Shown: in pieces, positions 59,026 to 64,000 of the stretch
Position numbering within the stretch: position 1 is the stretch's first letter
Layout of the letters: each line of letters begins with the position of its first letter
Assembly: GCA_940671915.1 (NCBI GenBank)
Contig: CALNVZ010000649.1
Coordinates: 781,291 to 845,290 of the forward strand
Length of the DNA stretch: 64,000 nt
From: Paracentrotus lividus
Taxonomy: Eukaryota > Echinodermata > Echinoidea > Camarodonta > Echinidae
Reading direction: 5' to 3'
Notes under the pieces: generated by a model
Told to the model about the DNA's origin: nothing
Databases searched by the model: none
The model's input: only the letters and a program-made list of their open reading frames with translations
Program-made: the position numbers and the translations under genes

Positions 59026-60744
59026 TGATGATAAAGTCTTACATTGCCCCACTGGACAGGGCGCACTCTCCTCACTGGATACACTGCGTTTATAAATGAT
59101 ATGAGGTCTGGTCGCATCTTCACTCTTTCTCTTCATTCGCCTGGTGTGGTCCTCTTTCAGAGGTTCAATGTACAGCATCTCATTATTCAAAGACAACACC
59201 CCTTTCTGTTAATAAAGAAATTCATCTTTTGTCATCCTTCTTTCATAAATTAATGAATGAATATTGTGATTGTTAATTGCCGTTTTCAACGAGTGTAACA
59301 TTCACGTACGGCTATTTGATATCCAGCGACAGAAATGTATGGGATTACAGCCTTTATCTGTTTATAGGCCACTTGTAATTTGGGGAGCGTCGCGTAAGGT
59401 TGGCTTGGTTGCATTATATTTGAATAGAGTTCGCTACAGTTATGCAATGTTTCAAAGAAATCTCAGGCCTTTTTTTCAACTTTCCAAAACGGCACGTAAC
59501 TTTGCCCAACTCTCCGCAATGTTGCTTCTCCTAACGTAATATTTATTAGAGTGATAACTTTGTGTAACCTTTCAGAACTCCCAAAGTGACACGGGGCGTT
59601 TTTAAGCGAGTGCTGTAGGCATAGGGCTAAACAGTTTGGTAACAAGTAGGACGAGCTAAATCAATCATAGGAGCAAATTCTTCTCCCCTATCATCTTCAA
59701 AGATCACGCAGAAATAAGACAAATTTGAATCCCCTTTGATCATTCTCACGCAGCCGATATTTCAAACAGGATAATGAAATGTAAATACGTACCAATCCAT
59801 TGCATGTACTAAGGGCTCCTGTTGATCCGTTATGAGAGATAGATGTGGCGAAGAAGTGGCAGTCTCTGGACTGAACCGGTTCTTTCCGGATCGTTCCGTC
59901 TGGTTGTAAGTACTCAACTTCTAGACCGGTTCTGAGAAGCCAACGGTTTTTCTCAAGGAGCACGTGATGCTCATCCTCGAAAGCTGTGAAGGTGACCTTG
60001 TGTGCCTCATTGTGATTGGGTGAATCTACGCTCCGCTTGGACATTTGCGCAGGACCGTGAAGCATCGGTAAGATGATGTCATATTCTGGATATTATATTA
60101 AATCAAAACAAAACAAAACAAGCATGTCTCGATCATAGTTTGGGGCATAACTTTTTAAGCTTAGTTGATTTAAATGTCTTTTTGACAATCTTGTTTCTTC
60201 CACTAAAATATTCTGAAGATTCATGTGTATAGCATTGCCAAAGAACAGCTTGTCACACTAGTATTGGTCAGAACAGTCTTCATGTCCAAAATATCTGTAT
60301 TTCATACTATTGTCAAGACGTGATCTAAATTTTGTATTTTAGATTCCACTTGTAAAACCATATTCAATCTCTTCTCAAAGTGTAAATAAAATGTGTTTAG
60401 CTCCCGTTACCTAGGCTCAGTTGACAAAATCTATTTGCGATAATTTCTCATAATGAATTTCGCACAATTTGTTGATTTAGAATTAGGGTTTCGTCAGTAT
60501 ATTTTATGGATTTGGATAATTAAATTTATGGTATTAGCAATAAATAAATAAATAAGTACAAAAATAAATCATTTTACTGGTGATGTCTATTAAATTCAAT
60601 TCATGGATCATGGATCATATCTTGCAATAAGTATTTTGGTATTGAGAAATGGTATTAACCTGATATTTATATGAGATTCTCACCTGTAATCGGTGCTTTC
60701 TTTGAGTATGAATGGAGTTCATCTTCAGTTAATATCCCGTGGAA
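19160..60744 (-). CDS. Gene B: ADAMTS-like secreted metalloprotease (gene span, 16 exons placed)
   Basis: Sixteen minus-strand exons, read from right to left, give about 865 residues in the order expected of an ADAMTS protease: M12B propeptide, reprolysin catalytic domain, disintegrin-like module, TSP1 repeat, Cys-rich domain and spacer, then a Ser/Thr-rich tail. Every junction is GT-AG and every intron phase agrees with its neighbour, so the chain supports itself. The only break is one base inside the TSP1 exon. ADAMTS proteins are secreted zinc endopeptidases that process extracellular matrix; the substrate here cannot be told. The signal exon is not in the window; the paralogous gene A carries its own at 15,326. 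No C-terminal TSP1 repeats follow the spacer, a short layout similar to ADAMTS4. The exact orthologue was not assigned. Confidence 0.93.
20296..20347. repeat. ATT microsatellite followed by a G run
   Basis: ATT triplets then about nine G and a G-rich stretch, inside a gene B intron. Confidence 0.85.
20780..20881 (+). mobile_element. Truncated LINE/SINE 3' tail
   Basis: AGGCGCTATATAAATCGCAA then (ATT)n. The same GCGCTATATAAAT-(ATT)n ending closes the LINE at 44,734, so this is a short 3' fragment of a related retroelement. Confidence 0.65.
21140..21214 (-). CDS. Gene B spacer exon 1
   Basis: A 75-nt exon, acceptor CTACAG, donor GTATGC, phases 1 to 1. It encodes AVYVTIPVGSTSI then TAGTTGNNQFV. 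The Y.xxxIPxGAxxI pattern is the first strand of the ADAMTS spacer domain. It was recognised from this motif and from fitting phases on both sides, because it is too short to stand out as an ORF. Confidence 0.87.
21407..21980. mobile_element. TTAA-flanked palindromic MITE (AGGGGAATCCAACCC)
   Basis: Starts AGGGGAATCCAACCC and ends GGGTTGGATTCCCCT, with TTAA directly outside both ends (21,403-21,406 and 21,981-21,984). The arms pair across almost the full length; axis near 21,690. A TTAA target is typical of the piggyBac superfamily, but no transposase is present. Confidence 0.87.
22913..25923. mobile_element. Nested long-TIR element with 9-bp target duplication (Mutator-like by structure)
   Basis: Begins GGGTGTTTCCATTACC and ends with its reverse complement. 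CGTAAACCC is duplicated at 22,904-22,912 and 25,924-25,932. Terminal arms are about 320 bp (22,913-23,232 against 25,608-25,923). The inside holds another inverted pair (23,234-23,400 against 24,215-24,372) and a large palindrome of about 1.2 kb (24,376-25,606, axis near 24,980). Long TIRs and a 9-bp duplication fit Mutator-like elements; no MULE transposase is visible. Confidence 0.83.
23300..23400 (+). mobile_element. tRNA-derived SINE-like segment
   Basis: GACAGCGCAGTCAGTTGCG followed about 40 bp later by GAGTTCAATTCCTCGG, resembling the A and B boxes of a tRNA-derived pol III promoter, then poly-T. A reverse-complement version lies at about 24,215-24,300. Confidence 0.45.
26060..26560. 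repeat. Unrelated repeat inside transposon X copy 1
   Basis: Absent from the second X copy, so inserted. It contains GTAGGGTCATTCCATGCC near its left end. Its exact borders are not clear. Confidence 0.5.
27193..27313 (-). CDS. Gene B Cys-rich domain, exon 3, into spacer
   Basis: A 121-nt exon, acceptor AATCTAG, donor GTATGT, phases 0 to 1. It contains FGCDGVLNSGLVYDDCRVCD and GDGSSC, the xGCDxxLxSxxxxDxCGVCxGDxSxC signature that ends the Cys-rich domain. One usual Gly is Arg (DDCRVC). The following NCTAG is an N-glycosylation sequon. Confidence 0.94.
27457..28438. mobile_element. Fold-back element with GGTGTGTC ends
   Basis: Left end GGGTGTGTCAAAAAAAA; right end TTCATTCGATACACCC. The interior repeats one module in both orientations: TTTGATCATCAATAA-type and CATCGCTAAACCCCATT-type strings occur at 27,610, 27,820, 28,200 and 28,285. 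No transposase. Confidence 0.7.
28445..28760. repeat. Diverged repeat shared with 11,190-11,500
   Basis: Shared blocks in the same order: CCTCACTTGCCATAA, TGTATATTCTAAAAGAG, GTAGATGACCAGACCC and GCTTTATCAG. Found in introns of both genes; may be ancient intron homology or a dispersed repeat. Confidence 0.6.
28849..28997 (-). CDS. Gene B Cys-rich domain, exon 2
   Basis: A 149-nt exon, acceptor ACTTGTAG, donor GTAGGT, phases 1 to 0. It encodes DDLCQLNCLATE, EGVFCDGTRCW and KMCLSGRCQ, matching the CxLxCxA...DGTxC...xVCVxGxC block of the family. Cysteine spacing is as expected for this domain. Confidence 0.92.
29096..29200. repeat. Tandem 32-bp duplication and adjacent hairpin
   Basis: TTTTTTATGTTAAAAAAGGG with its following bases occurs twice in a row, then CATATTGTAAATAAGT pairs with ACTTATTTACAATATG (29,162-29,199). 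Confidence 0.8.
29285..29759. mobile_element. Mariner-like MITE with ACAGTCTGTGT ends
   Basis: Starts TACAGTCTGTGTAAAA and ends TTTGACACAGACTGT. A 26-A run follows the left end. Non-coding. Confidence 0.7.
29917..30290. repeat. Degenerate minisatellite, CGGACGAATGAACCC unit
   Basis: About a dozen diverged units of 24-28 bp built on TTTCGGACGAATGAACCC, ending 45 bp from the donor of the Cys-rich exon at 30,334. Confidence 0.85.
30334..30445 (-). CDS. Gene B Cys-rich domain, exon 1
   Basis: A 112-nt exon, acceptor TTTTTTAG, donor GTATGT, phases 0 to 1. It encodes PCATSQDDFRNEQC, DIPFNG and YSWTDF, the PCxxxxxxFRxxQCxxxNxxPF...YxW pattern that opens the ADAMTS Cys-rich domain directly after the central TSP1 repeat. 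Phase agrees with the TSP1 exon 15 kb upstream, so the transposon-filled segment between them is intron. Confidence 0.93.
30530..30600 (-). other. tRNA B-box-like sequence
   Basis: The minus strand reads GTGGTTCGAATACCTCG, close to a pol III B box, with no good A box at the right distance. Possibly a SINE remnant. Confidence 0.35.
30612..31288. mobile_element. TTAA-flanked palindromic MITE (AGGGAAGCTCTGGACCC)
   Basis: Begins AGGGAAGCTCTGGACCC and ends with its reverse complement, TTAA outside both ends (30,608-30,611 and 31,289-31,292). Arms pair through most of 680 bp. Similar in style to, but different in sequence from, the element at 21,407. Confidence 0.86.
32280..32770. repeat. GGAGACGTCTCC palindrome-rich repeat pair
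   Basis: About ten copies of the self-complementary GAGACGTCTC, in two modules. One (32,541-32,769) has inverted ends GGTATCTCACTTCGCGGAGA and its complement. The other (32,280-32,441) ends in the same terminus in the opposite direction. A fragment of this terminus is also at 54,173. Confidence 0.82.
33490..33645. repeat. Polypurine (GA-rich) tract
   Basis: About 155 bp almost purely A and G on the plus strand, including GGGAGGAAAGGG and (GAAA)n stretches. Confidence 0.9.
34490..37916 (+). mobile_element. CR1/L2-like LINE (left-copy version)
   Basis: Same element as at 41,230-44,734, with extra one-base indels that break the frames into short pieces (N-terminal region 34,546-34,989; RT parts 36,413-36,691 and 37,235-37,450). 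Ends in the GCGCTATATAAATTCCC tail. Confidence 0.85.
38976..39180 (-). pseudogene. Second, indel-ridden copy of the gene B TSP1 exon
   Basis: Base for base this is the 45,844-46,051 exon with its flanking introns, but 205 nt long with several one-base losses and gains (one G of GGCGGATGG, the G of GCCTGC, one A of TTCAAG). The end reads TGCTAAGAAGAG, giving a stop. It lies in the 34,356-41,077 copy that ends at the 25-N gap, so it is probably the same exon in noisy sequence and not a second TSP1 repeat. Confidence 0.8.
41078..41102. other. Assembly gap of 25 N
   Basis: Exactly 25 unknown bases, a fixed placeholder length, lying between the two copies of the duplicated segment. Confidence 0.99.
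41230..44734 (+). mobile_element. CR1/L2-like non-LTR retrotransposon (LINE), decayed
   Basis: Plus strand, antisense to gene B, in the TSP1-to-Cys-rich intron. In order: an ORF start with a hydrophobic N-terminus (41,261-41,473), an apurinic endonuclease block with SMNVRSLRSKSASIYDFV and TETWLTE (41,778-41,996), RT N-terminal block with LDPVPTKILL and NNLRPVSNLQYVSKLVE (43,065-43,400), an RT YADD box broken by one missing base near 43,768, and the C-terminal block LQRVQNSCARLVTNSP and NGQAPSYL (44,208-44,420). It ends in GCGCTATATAAATTCC and (ATT)n. Many stops and frameshifts: not active. Confidence 0.9.
44955..44988. repeat. Poly-T run
   Basis: About 30 T; matches the run at 38,131-38,160 in the left copy. 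Confidence 0.9.
45844..46051 (-). CDS. Gene B TSP1 repeat exon, with a one-base frameshift
   Basis: A 208-nt exon, acceptor CCCCTCAG, donor GTAACA. It opens WCINAECVS in the frame of the previous exon. The thrombospondin type-1 repeat that follows (NGGWTEYGNLSACSRTCGTG, then SRTCTNP, GGMACVG, MLCNEE) reads in another frame. Both neighbours are phase 0, so the exon should be a multiple of three; 208 is one base over. The TSP1 repeat has the CSRTCG O-fucosylation context, but only one Trp of the usual WxxW mannosylation motif. A second, more damaged copy lies at 38,976-39,180. Sequencing error is the simplest cause. Confidence 0.88.
47379..48406. mobile_element. DNA transposon X, second copy, intact
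   Basis: GGCCGTGTGTCA to TGACACATGACC, 1,028 bp, with CTAA duplicated at 47,375-47,378 and 48,407-48,410. It supplies the reference for recognising the interrupted copy at 22,491-26,925. Its insertion in the middle of Y makes it the younger of the two. Confidence 0.87.
48750..48975. repeat. Minisatellite in the right arm of Y
   Basis: Successive units with GACATACGTAGTTTTGCCTG then ATAAAACTTTGCA, about 36-45 bp each, five to six copies. Minus-strand ORFs here are a by-product. Confidence 0.85.
49471..49510. repeat. Perfect 14-bp-stem hairpin
   Basis: CGCTGCGCCTACGC, a 12-nt spacer, then GCGTAGGCGCAGCG. GC-rich in an AT-rich intron. Confidence 0.85.
49848..50018. mobile_element. Small MITE with GGACACGGTCGTTTC ends
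   Basis: 171 bp between GGACACGGTCGTTTC and GAAACGACCGTGTCC; non-coding. Confidence 0.78.
50235..50330 (-). CDS. Gene B disintegrin-like module, exon 2
   Basis: A 96-nt exon of 32 codons, acceptor CAATGCAG, donor GTACGT, phase 0 on both sides. It contains TTCEVLYCGFDG, PSCSGNG and PPAEGTPCGN, the CxxLWCxxxxxxxC...PxxDGTxCG pattern of the disintegrin-like module. The next exon opens with Trp-Cys, completing the usual CGxxxWC join. Confidence 0.93.
50566..51096. mobile_element. Diverged relative of the 9,914-10,666 element
   Basis: Shares CCCCTCGACATTTTTC, CGAGACTTCATGACT, ACAAATCCAATGC and GAATATGACTCTACAGTTT in the same order. Ends in CTAAAAAGGGTTAA. Confidence 0.7.
51425..51560 (-). CDS. 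Gene B disintegrin-like module, exon 1
   Basis: A 136-nt exon, acceptor TTCATTTCAG, donor GTAAGT, phases 2 to 0. It encodes VCMDDIP, then ELPGQIYTANEQC and a MGDAN segment with further Cys. This matches the CLxDxP...LPGxxYxANEQCxxxFG region just after the catalytic domain of ADAMTS proteins. Despite the name this module has no RGD loop and shapes the substrate cleft. Confidence 0.92.
51561..52403. other. Gene B intron between catalytic and disintegrin-like exons
   Basis: A plus-strand ORF at 51,638-51,877 is hydrophobic but unrecognised. Nothing else supported. Confidence 0.5.
52404..52535 (-). CDS. Gene B catalytic domain, third zinc ligand and Met-turn exon
   Basis: A 132-nt exon, acceptor AATATAG, donor GTGAAT, phases 2 to 2. 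It begins LGLQHDG, supplying the third zinc-binding His and the Asp of the HExxHxxGxxHD signature. NIMSA follows, the Met-turn of metzincins, then FEWSSCSSEHMKMFI, which closes the catalytic domain. A plus-strand ORF over the same bases is only its shadow. Confidence 0.95.
52812..52958 (-). CDS. Gene B catalytic domain, zinc-site exon
   Basis: A 147-nt exon, acceptor TTTTTAATAG, donor GTAAGT, phases 2 to 2. It contains GKAFVGGTCDLNTKCSINEN, then TGLNSALTMAHETGH. The HExxH half of the zinc motif closes the exon: two His are zinc ligands and Glu is the catalytic base. The last codon (Asn) is split by the intron and finished by the next exon, giving HETGHNLGLQHDG. Confidence 0.97.
52959..53882. 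other. Gene B intron between catalytic exons
   Basis: Holds TTTA repeats near 53,120 and C-rich runs at 53,596-53,612. No exon or element recognised. Confidence 0.5.
53883..54034 (-). CDS. Gene B catalytic domain, third exon
   Basis: A 152-nt exon, acceptor TTGCCTAG, donor GTAAGC, phases 0 to 2. It encodes TTLDEFCAWQ, a DDD/NP segment and WDLAILFTG, matching the LxxFCxWQ...DDxHPxHxDxAILxTR block that is diagnostic for ADAMTS catalytic domains. The conserved acidic residues before AIL are structural calcium ligands in known family members. Confidence 0.95.
54222..54440. mobile_element. 220-bp MITE with GGGTGTTTCA ends
   Basis: TTTCAAAAAGAGTTAAGTAG pairs with CTTAACTCTTTGTGAAACAC; the arms continue through AGACTTAAA and GCACTTAA. 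Preceded by a G run. Confidence 0.8.
54551..55522. mobile_element. Element with repeated GCAGGTAATATGGGC motifs
   Basis: Inverted ends TAGGGTACATGCAGG and CCTGCATGTACCCTA. GCAGGTAATATGGGC or its complement occurs at least five times (54,561, 54,579, 54,957, 55,317, 55,498). Non-coding, about 970 bp. Confidence 0.82.
55579..55668 (-). CDS. Gene B catalytic domain, second exon
   Basis: A 90-nt exon of exactly 30 codons, acceptor ATACACAG, donor GTAAGA, phase 0 on both sides. It encodes YADPTLDISMRMSVVRLLIS, the strand with the xxDPSLGxxIxxxxVRLxIL pattern of reprolysin domains. The exon does not break the frame when joined to either neighbour. Confidence 0.9.
55728..56530. mobile_element. MITE of the CTGTCCCACAGAA / GTCGCC family, copy 1
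   Basis: GGCGACAACCTACGAACTAC pairs with the segment TAGGTTGTCGCC ending in TCTTCTGTGGGACAGGCC. GTCGC motifs recur throughout. Confidence 0.75.
56724..57093. mobile_element. MITE of the CTGTCCCACAGAA family, copy 2
   Basis: AAGGACCTGTCCCACAGAA to CTTCTGTGGGACAGGC, arms pairing through GGTGGCGACA. The axis is near 56,910. Confidence 0.8.
57117..57549. mobile_element. Palindromic element of the same terminus, flanked by a 24-bp direct repeat
   Basis: Begins AAGGGCCTGTCCCACAGAAG at 57,121. GTGCCGGTGAGGCGAAAACG and CGAATCCGTCC pair with their complements near 57,475-57,525. The same 24 bp lie at 57,093-57,116 and 57,550-57,573, directly outside the element. Confidence 0.7.
57687..57862 (-). CDS. 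Gene B catalytic domain, first exon
   Basis: A 176-nt exon, acceptor TTCACCAG, donor GTAAGT, phases 1 to 0. It contains GAKYLEIFYVVDSLVYDEY, the first beta strand and helix of the reprolysin (M12B) fold, where ADAMTS proteins read KYLEvxVVaD. The T/G-rich stretch before it is the linker between prodomain and protease. Confidence 0.93.
58768..58795 (-). mobile_element. Solo end of a GGGGAGAC-family element
   Basis: TACCCCAGTCTCCCCTT, the right-end form of the family at 12,180 and 31,549. The left partner was not found. Confidence 0.5.
58930..59034. repeat. Expanded AAT microsatellite next to the gene B exon 4 donor
   Basis: About 105 bp of nearly pure AAT/ATT triplets plus three GAT, starting about 8 nt inside the intron. 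Twice the length of the gene A counterpart. ORFs with poly-Leu, poly-Asn, poly-Ile or poly-Tyr here are artefacts. Confidence 0.95.
59043..59205 (-). CDS. Gene B prodomain exon 4 (processing and cysteine-switch region)
   Basis: A 163-nt exon, acceptor TTAACAG, donor GTAAGA, phases 0 to 1. It encodes GVLSLNNEMLYIEPL and RPHIIYKRS, matching the YxIEPL...HxxYKR segment of ADAMTS prodomains, followed by SAPCPVG. The lone Cys of APCPVG is a candidate cysteine switch and KRS a candidate basic processing site; a full RxKR furin site is not present. An (AAT)n microsatellite starts about 8 nt inside the following intron. Confidence 0.92.
59793..60085 (-). CDS. Gene B prodomain exon 3 (M12B propeptide core)
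   Basis: A 293-nt exon, acceptor ATCCAG, donor GTACGT, phases 1 to 0. It carries the propeptide core: HHVLLEKNRWLL, then EVEYLQPDG, then RDCHFFATSISHNGS and ALSTCNGL. The last part is the characteristic Cys-containing end of the Pep_M12B propeptide family. The propeptide keeps the enzyme latent and helps folding. The gene A copy (1,330-1,038) has the same length and differs at 8 of 97 residues. Confidence 0.93.
60684..60744 (-). CDS. Gene B prodomain exon 2
   Basis: A 61-nt exon with acceptor TAG before TTC CAC and donor GTGAGA. It is entered in phase 0 and left in phase 1. It encodes about 20 residues containing LTEDELHSY, the usual N-terminal part of an M12B propeptide. The same exon, same length, lies at 6,054-5,994 in gene A with two residue changes (K to R, P to A). 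Confidence 0.85.
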
Positions 60745-61049
60745 CTACGGAATCAAATTGGAGCAAAGGTAAGGTTAATCTTGTAATGTTGCTTTAAATA
60801 TTCACAGCAATTCAATAATGTTAATTGGACAGTAGTTATCAGTAATCATGTTTAATATCCCTACTCCCGTGCTCCTCCTCCCCTATACCATCTCCAAGTC
60901 TCTTTCTCTCTCTCTTCCCCGAATCTTTTTTTGTTTGTCTCTCTGCCTTTTCCTCTTTCTTGCTTGTCATGACTAGGTCTCTAATATTGTGGGTGTTTGC
61001 GTATGTTTCGTGCCATGAGGGTACAAATAAAATGGCAATAAAAAATAAT

Positions 61050-62348
61050 AGTAATAATAAAACAAAAATAACACCCAGATTAAAATATTTCTAGACGCCG
61101 TTGCCATAGGCCCAAATTTAATAATGTACTGCAAAACAGTTTAATGCCATTTTGGTCCGCCAAATTGTAACCGGTGCCTTATTATCGTTGTTATTTACTT
61201 TAGCAATAAAATTTTCCACATTTTTTCATATTTTGCTAAATAATCACGACCTGTTATTTTGGTGCAAATCCTCCTTAGCAACAGCGCAAAGGTATTTTTC
61301 TTCTCTAGGTTATTCTTTTTCTTCTTCTTTTTTTATTTTTTATTTATATTTTTTTAATTTTCCACTATATCAGAAACTTATAATATTGACATTACACCAT
61401 GTTATTACATTCGTGTGATGAAGGCGTTTTTCTTGGCATATAAAGTGACTATTTCTTATGGATATCGCAATGGACGACAACCCACTGTATAAAAAAAAAA
61501 CTAATTTTTCGTACTAGTGATTACTACCTATTGTTTATATTTAGAAATATTGAAAATTTCATATTCTTTTTTATTTCAAACATTACATTTAAGTCCCATA
61601 AACTTACACATTCAAATATTATTTAAATGAATGAAGTATAATTACGTAAGCTTGTTGAGTACGATTAAATCAGACAAGGTCTAAGTAATTGGTGAGTTGT
61701 TTCTACTCAAATCTTTATATTGTAGAATAAAATTGATGCATTGCGTATGTCTTAGTAGTAAATAATCAATAACGCCCACTTATAGGAACACTTTTATTAT
61801 TGTATACTCAAATCATTCAACGTTTTTCAGGTTTTGCGTGAAACAATATGCAAATGGGTGGACCTATGTAAAAAAAAAACAATAATTCCTTCATGATGTT
61901 TTTAATGAATAATTTTCCCAAAATTCAGAAAGATAAAAAGAAACAAAGCAAAAACAAAAAAAAAACAGTAATATGGAAATTTTCATAATTTTTTTTTCTC
62001 GAGAAAAATAAGTTTAGAAATGTAACATCACAAAAACTACCATTTGGGCAATTCCAAGAGTAGTTTCGTAACACTTTATGGTACACTGAATTCTAAAGAT
62101 TGCTTCTACATGCTTTGGATTTATTTTTCAAATTTTGTTGTCAATATCTATAAGACATAAACTACTAACACATCATCAAACAGAATCACGAGGCACGTTC
62201 AATAAGTACTAACATGAGCTTAAACTTTGTTAGTTACGTTACAAAAGTGGACATGGTTATTTGAGGACAGACTTTGTCCCTGAAGTTTCTGCAAACCACG
62301 TTCAACTAAAACAAACTGTGACATTTATGTTATTGCTGATGAGTCAGT
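61050..62348. repeat. 1.3 kb tandem duplication, copy 1
   Basis: Begins AATAATAAAACAAAAATAAC, ends GTTATTGCTGATGAGTCAG. Colinear with the next copy, with scattered substitutions and indels. No gene recognised. Confidence 0.92.
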
Positions 62349-63639
62349 AGTAATAATAAACAAAAATAACACCCAGATTAAAATATTTCTAGACGCCGTT
62401 GCCATAGGCCCAAATTTAATGATGTACTGCAAAACAGTTTAATGTCATTTTGGTCCGCCAAATTGTAACCGGTGCCTTATTATAGTTGTTATTTACTTTA
62501 GCAATAAAATTTTCCACATTTTTCATATTTTGCTAAATAATCACGACCTGTTATTTTGGTGCAAATCCTCCTTAGCAACGGCGCAAAGATATCTTTCTTC
62601 TCTAGGTTATTTTTTTTTCTTCTTTTTTTTTTTTTTTATTATATATTTTTAAATTTTCCACTATATTAGAAACTTATAATATTGACATTACACCATGTTA
62701 ATCATTCGTGTGATGAAGGCGTTTTTTCTTGGCATATAAAGTGACTATTTCTTATGGATATCGCAATGGACGACAACCCACTGTATAAAAAAAACAACTA
62801 ATTTTTCGTGCTAGTGATTACTACCTATTGTTTATATTTAGAAATAATTGAAATTTTCATATTCTTTTTTATTTCAAACATTACATTTAAGTCCATAAAC
62901 TTACACATTCAAATATTATTTAAATGAATGAAGTATAATTACGTAACTTGTTGAGTACGATTAAATCAGACAAGGTCTAAGTAATTGGTGAGTTGTTTCT
63001 ACTCAAATCTTTATATTGTAGAATAAAATTGATGCATTGCGTATGTCTTAGTAGTAAATAATCATAACACCCACTTATAGGACACTTTTGTTATTGTATA
63101 CTCAAATCATTCAACCTTTTTTCAAGTTTTTGGTGAAACAATATGCAAATGGGTGGACCTATGTATAAAAAAAAACAATAATTCCTTCATGATTTTATTA
63201 ATGTATATATTTCCCAAAATTCAGAATGATAAAAAGAAACAAAGCAAAAACAAAACAAAAAACAGTAATATGGAAATTTTCATTATTTTTTTTCAAGAAA
63301 ATAAGTTTAGAAATACTAACATCACAAAAACTACATTTGGGCAATTCCAAGAGTAGTTTCGTAACGCTTTATGGTACACTGAATTCTAAAGATTGTTCTA
63401 CATGCTTTGGATTTATTTTTCAAATTTTGTTGTCAATATCTATAAGACATAAGCTACTTCACATCATCAAACAGAATCACGAGGCATGTTTCAATAAGTA
63501 TAACATGAGCTTAAACTTTGGTTAGTTACGTTACCAAAAGTGGACATGGTTATTTGAGGACAGACTTTGTCCCTGAAGTTTCTGCAAACCACGTTCAATA
63601 AAGCAAACTGTGACATTTATGTTATTGCTGATGAGTCAG
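62349..63639. repeat. 1.3 kb tandem duplication, copy 2
   Basis: Head-to-tail copy of 61,050-62,348. The junction has no visible extra sequence. Short ORFs at 63,153-63,525 are A/T-rich noise. Confidence 0.92.
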
Positions 63640-64000
63640 CAAAATCATTTCATACATAACATACCATGAATAGCTTGATATTTTTCTATAGAAACAACAA
63701 AATCATGGCTAGTTACGTACGTTAGTACGTTGCATTTTCCCTTGTCATTCACCCCTTGTAATCGATTAAATGTCTCAATGAATTATAGAAATGTGTTCAT
63801 CTTTTTCTTTTAGCGGAATTTGTGAAAGAAATATTAAATGAACCTTGTGTAAATGCATTTTAGTGACATGTATTGTCCCCGTCCCACATGTAAAACTCTA
63901 ATAAGGGTTTGATATGTTGATGAAGTCAAGGTAATTTTTGTTTAAATTAGATTTGAAAGACCTTTGTTATTCACGATCATCCATGACATTATAGATTAGC
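63640..64000. other. Right-edge intron sequence
   Basis: Presumed gene B intron 1. I see no signal-peptide exon like that of gene A; it should lie further right. Confidence 0.5.

Larger units (their letters stand above)
57863..59042. other. Gene B intron between prodomain exon 4 and the first catalytic exon
   Basis: Contains a GGGGAGACTGGGG-type transposon end at 58,768-58,795 and the AAT microsatellite. From about 58,790 rightwards it aligns with gene A DNA starting near 137. Confidence 0.6.

Noticed and set aside
58897-59199. Poly-Leu, poly-Asn, poly-Ile and poly-Tyr proteins
   Set aside because: Read-through of the AAT microsatellite beyond a clear GTAAGA donor.

Overview
This is animal genomic DNA: AT-rich, intron-dense, with GT-AG spliced exons and a heavy load of fold-back DNA transposons. 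The exon structure, a CR1/L2-like LINE and the style of the small inverted-repeat elements suggest a marine deuterostome, most likely an echinoderm such as a sea urchin. The species cannot be fixed from sequence alone. No bacterial or organellar genes were seen.

All the host coding sequence I can support is on the minus strand and belongs to two tandem ADAMTS-like secreted zinc metalloprotease genes. Gene B runs from 60,744 down to a stop codon at 19,160. Sixteen exons were placed: prodomain, catalytic domain (zinc site HETGHNLGLQHDG, Met-turn IMSA), disintegrin-like module, one thrombospondin type-1 repeat, Cys-rich domain, spacer and a Ser/Thr-rich tail. Their intron phases match through the whole chain, except for one base inside the TSP1 exon. 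The signal-peptide exon of gene B should lie to the right of 64,000. Gene A is its close paralogue and starts 3.8 kb beyond the gene B stop: signal-peptide exon at 15,326-15,255, then prodomain exons at 6,054-5,994, 1,330-1,038 and 497-335. The rest of gene A is off the left edge. Prodomain exons of A and B have identical lengths and are about 90 percent identical in protein.

Region by region: 1-6,054 is the gene A prodomain region with mariner/Tc1-type and other MITEs. 6,055-15,254 is gene A intron 1, holding an unusual interleaved double palindrome (12,180-13,893). 15,255-19,159 is the signal exon and intergenic space. 19,160-30,445 holds the 3' exons of gene B and a transposon nested inside another (22,491-26,925), each with its own target-site duplication. 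30,446-45,843 is a transposon-filled intron. 45,844-57,862 holds the TSP1, disintegrin-like and catalytic exons. 57,863-60,744 is the gene B prodomain region. 60,745-64,000 is intron with a 1.3 kb tandem duplication.

A 25-N gap at 41,078-41,102 sits exactly between two copies of the same roughly 6.8 kb segment (34,356-41,077 and 41,103-48,060). The copies differ mainly by scattered one-base indels, which looks like two contig ends that overlap but were not merged. The second TSP1 exon and second LINE are therefore probably not real extra copies.
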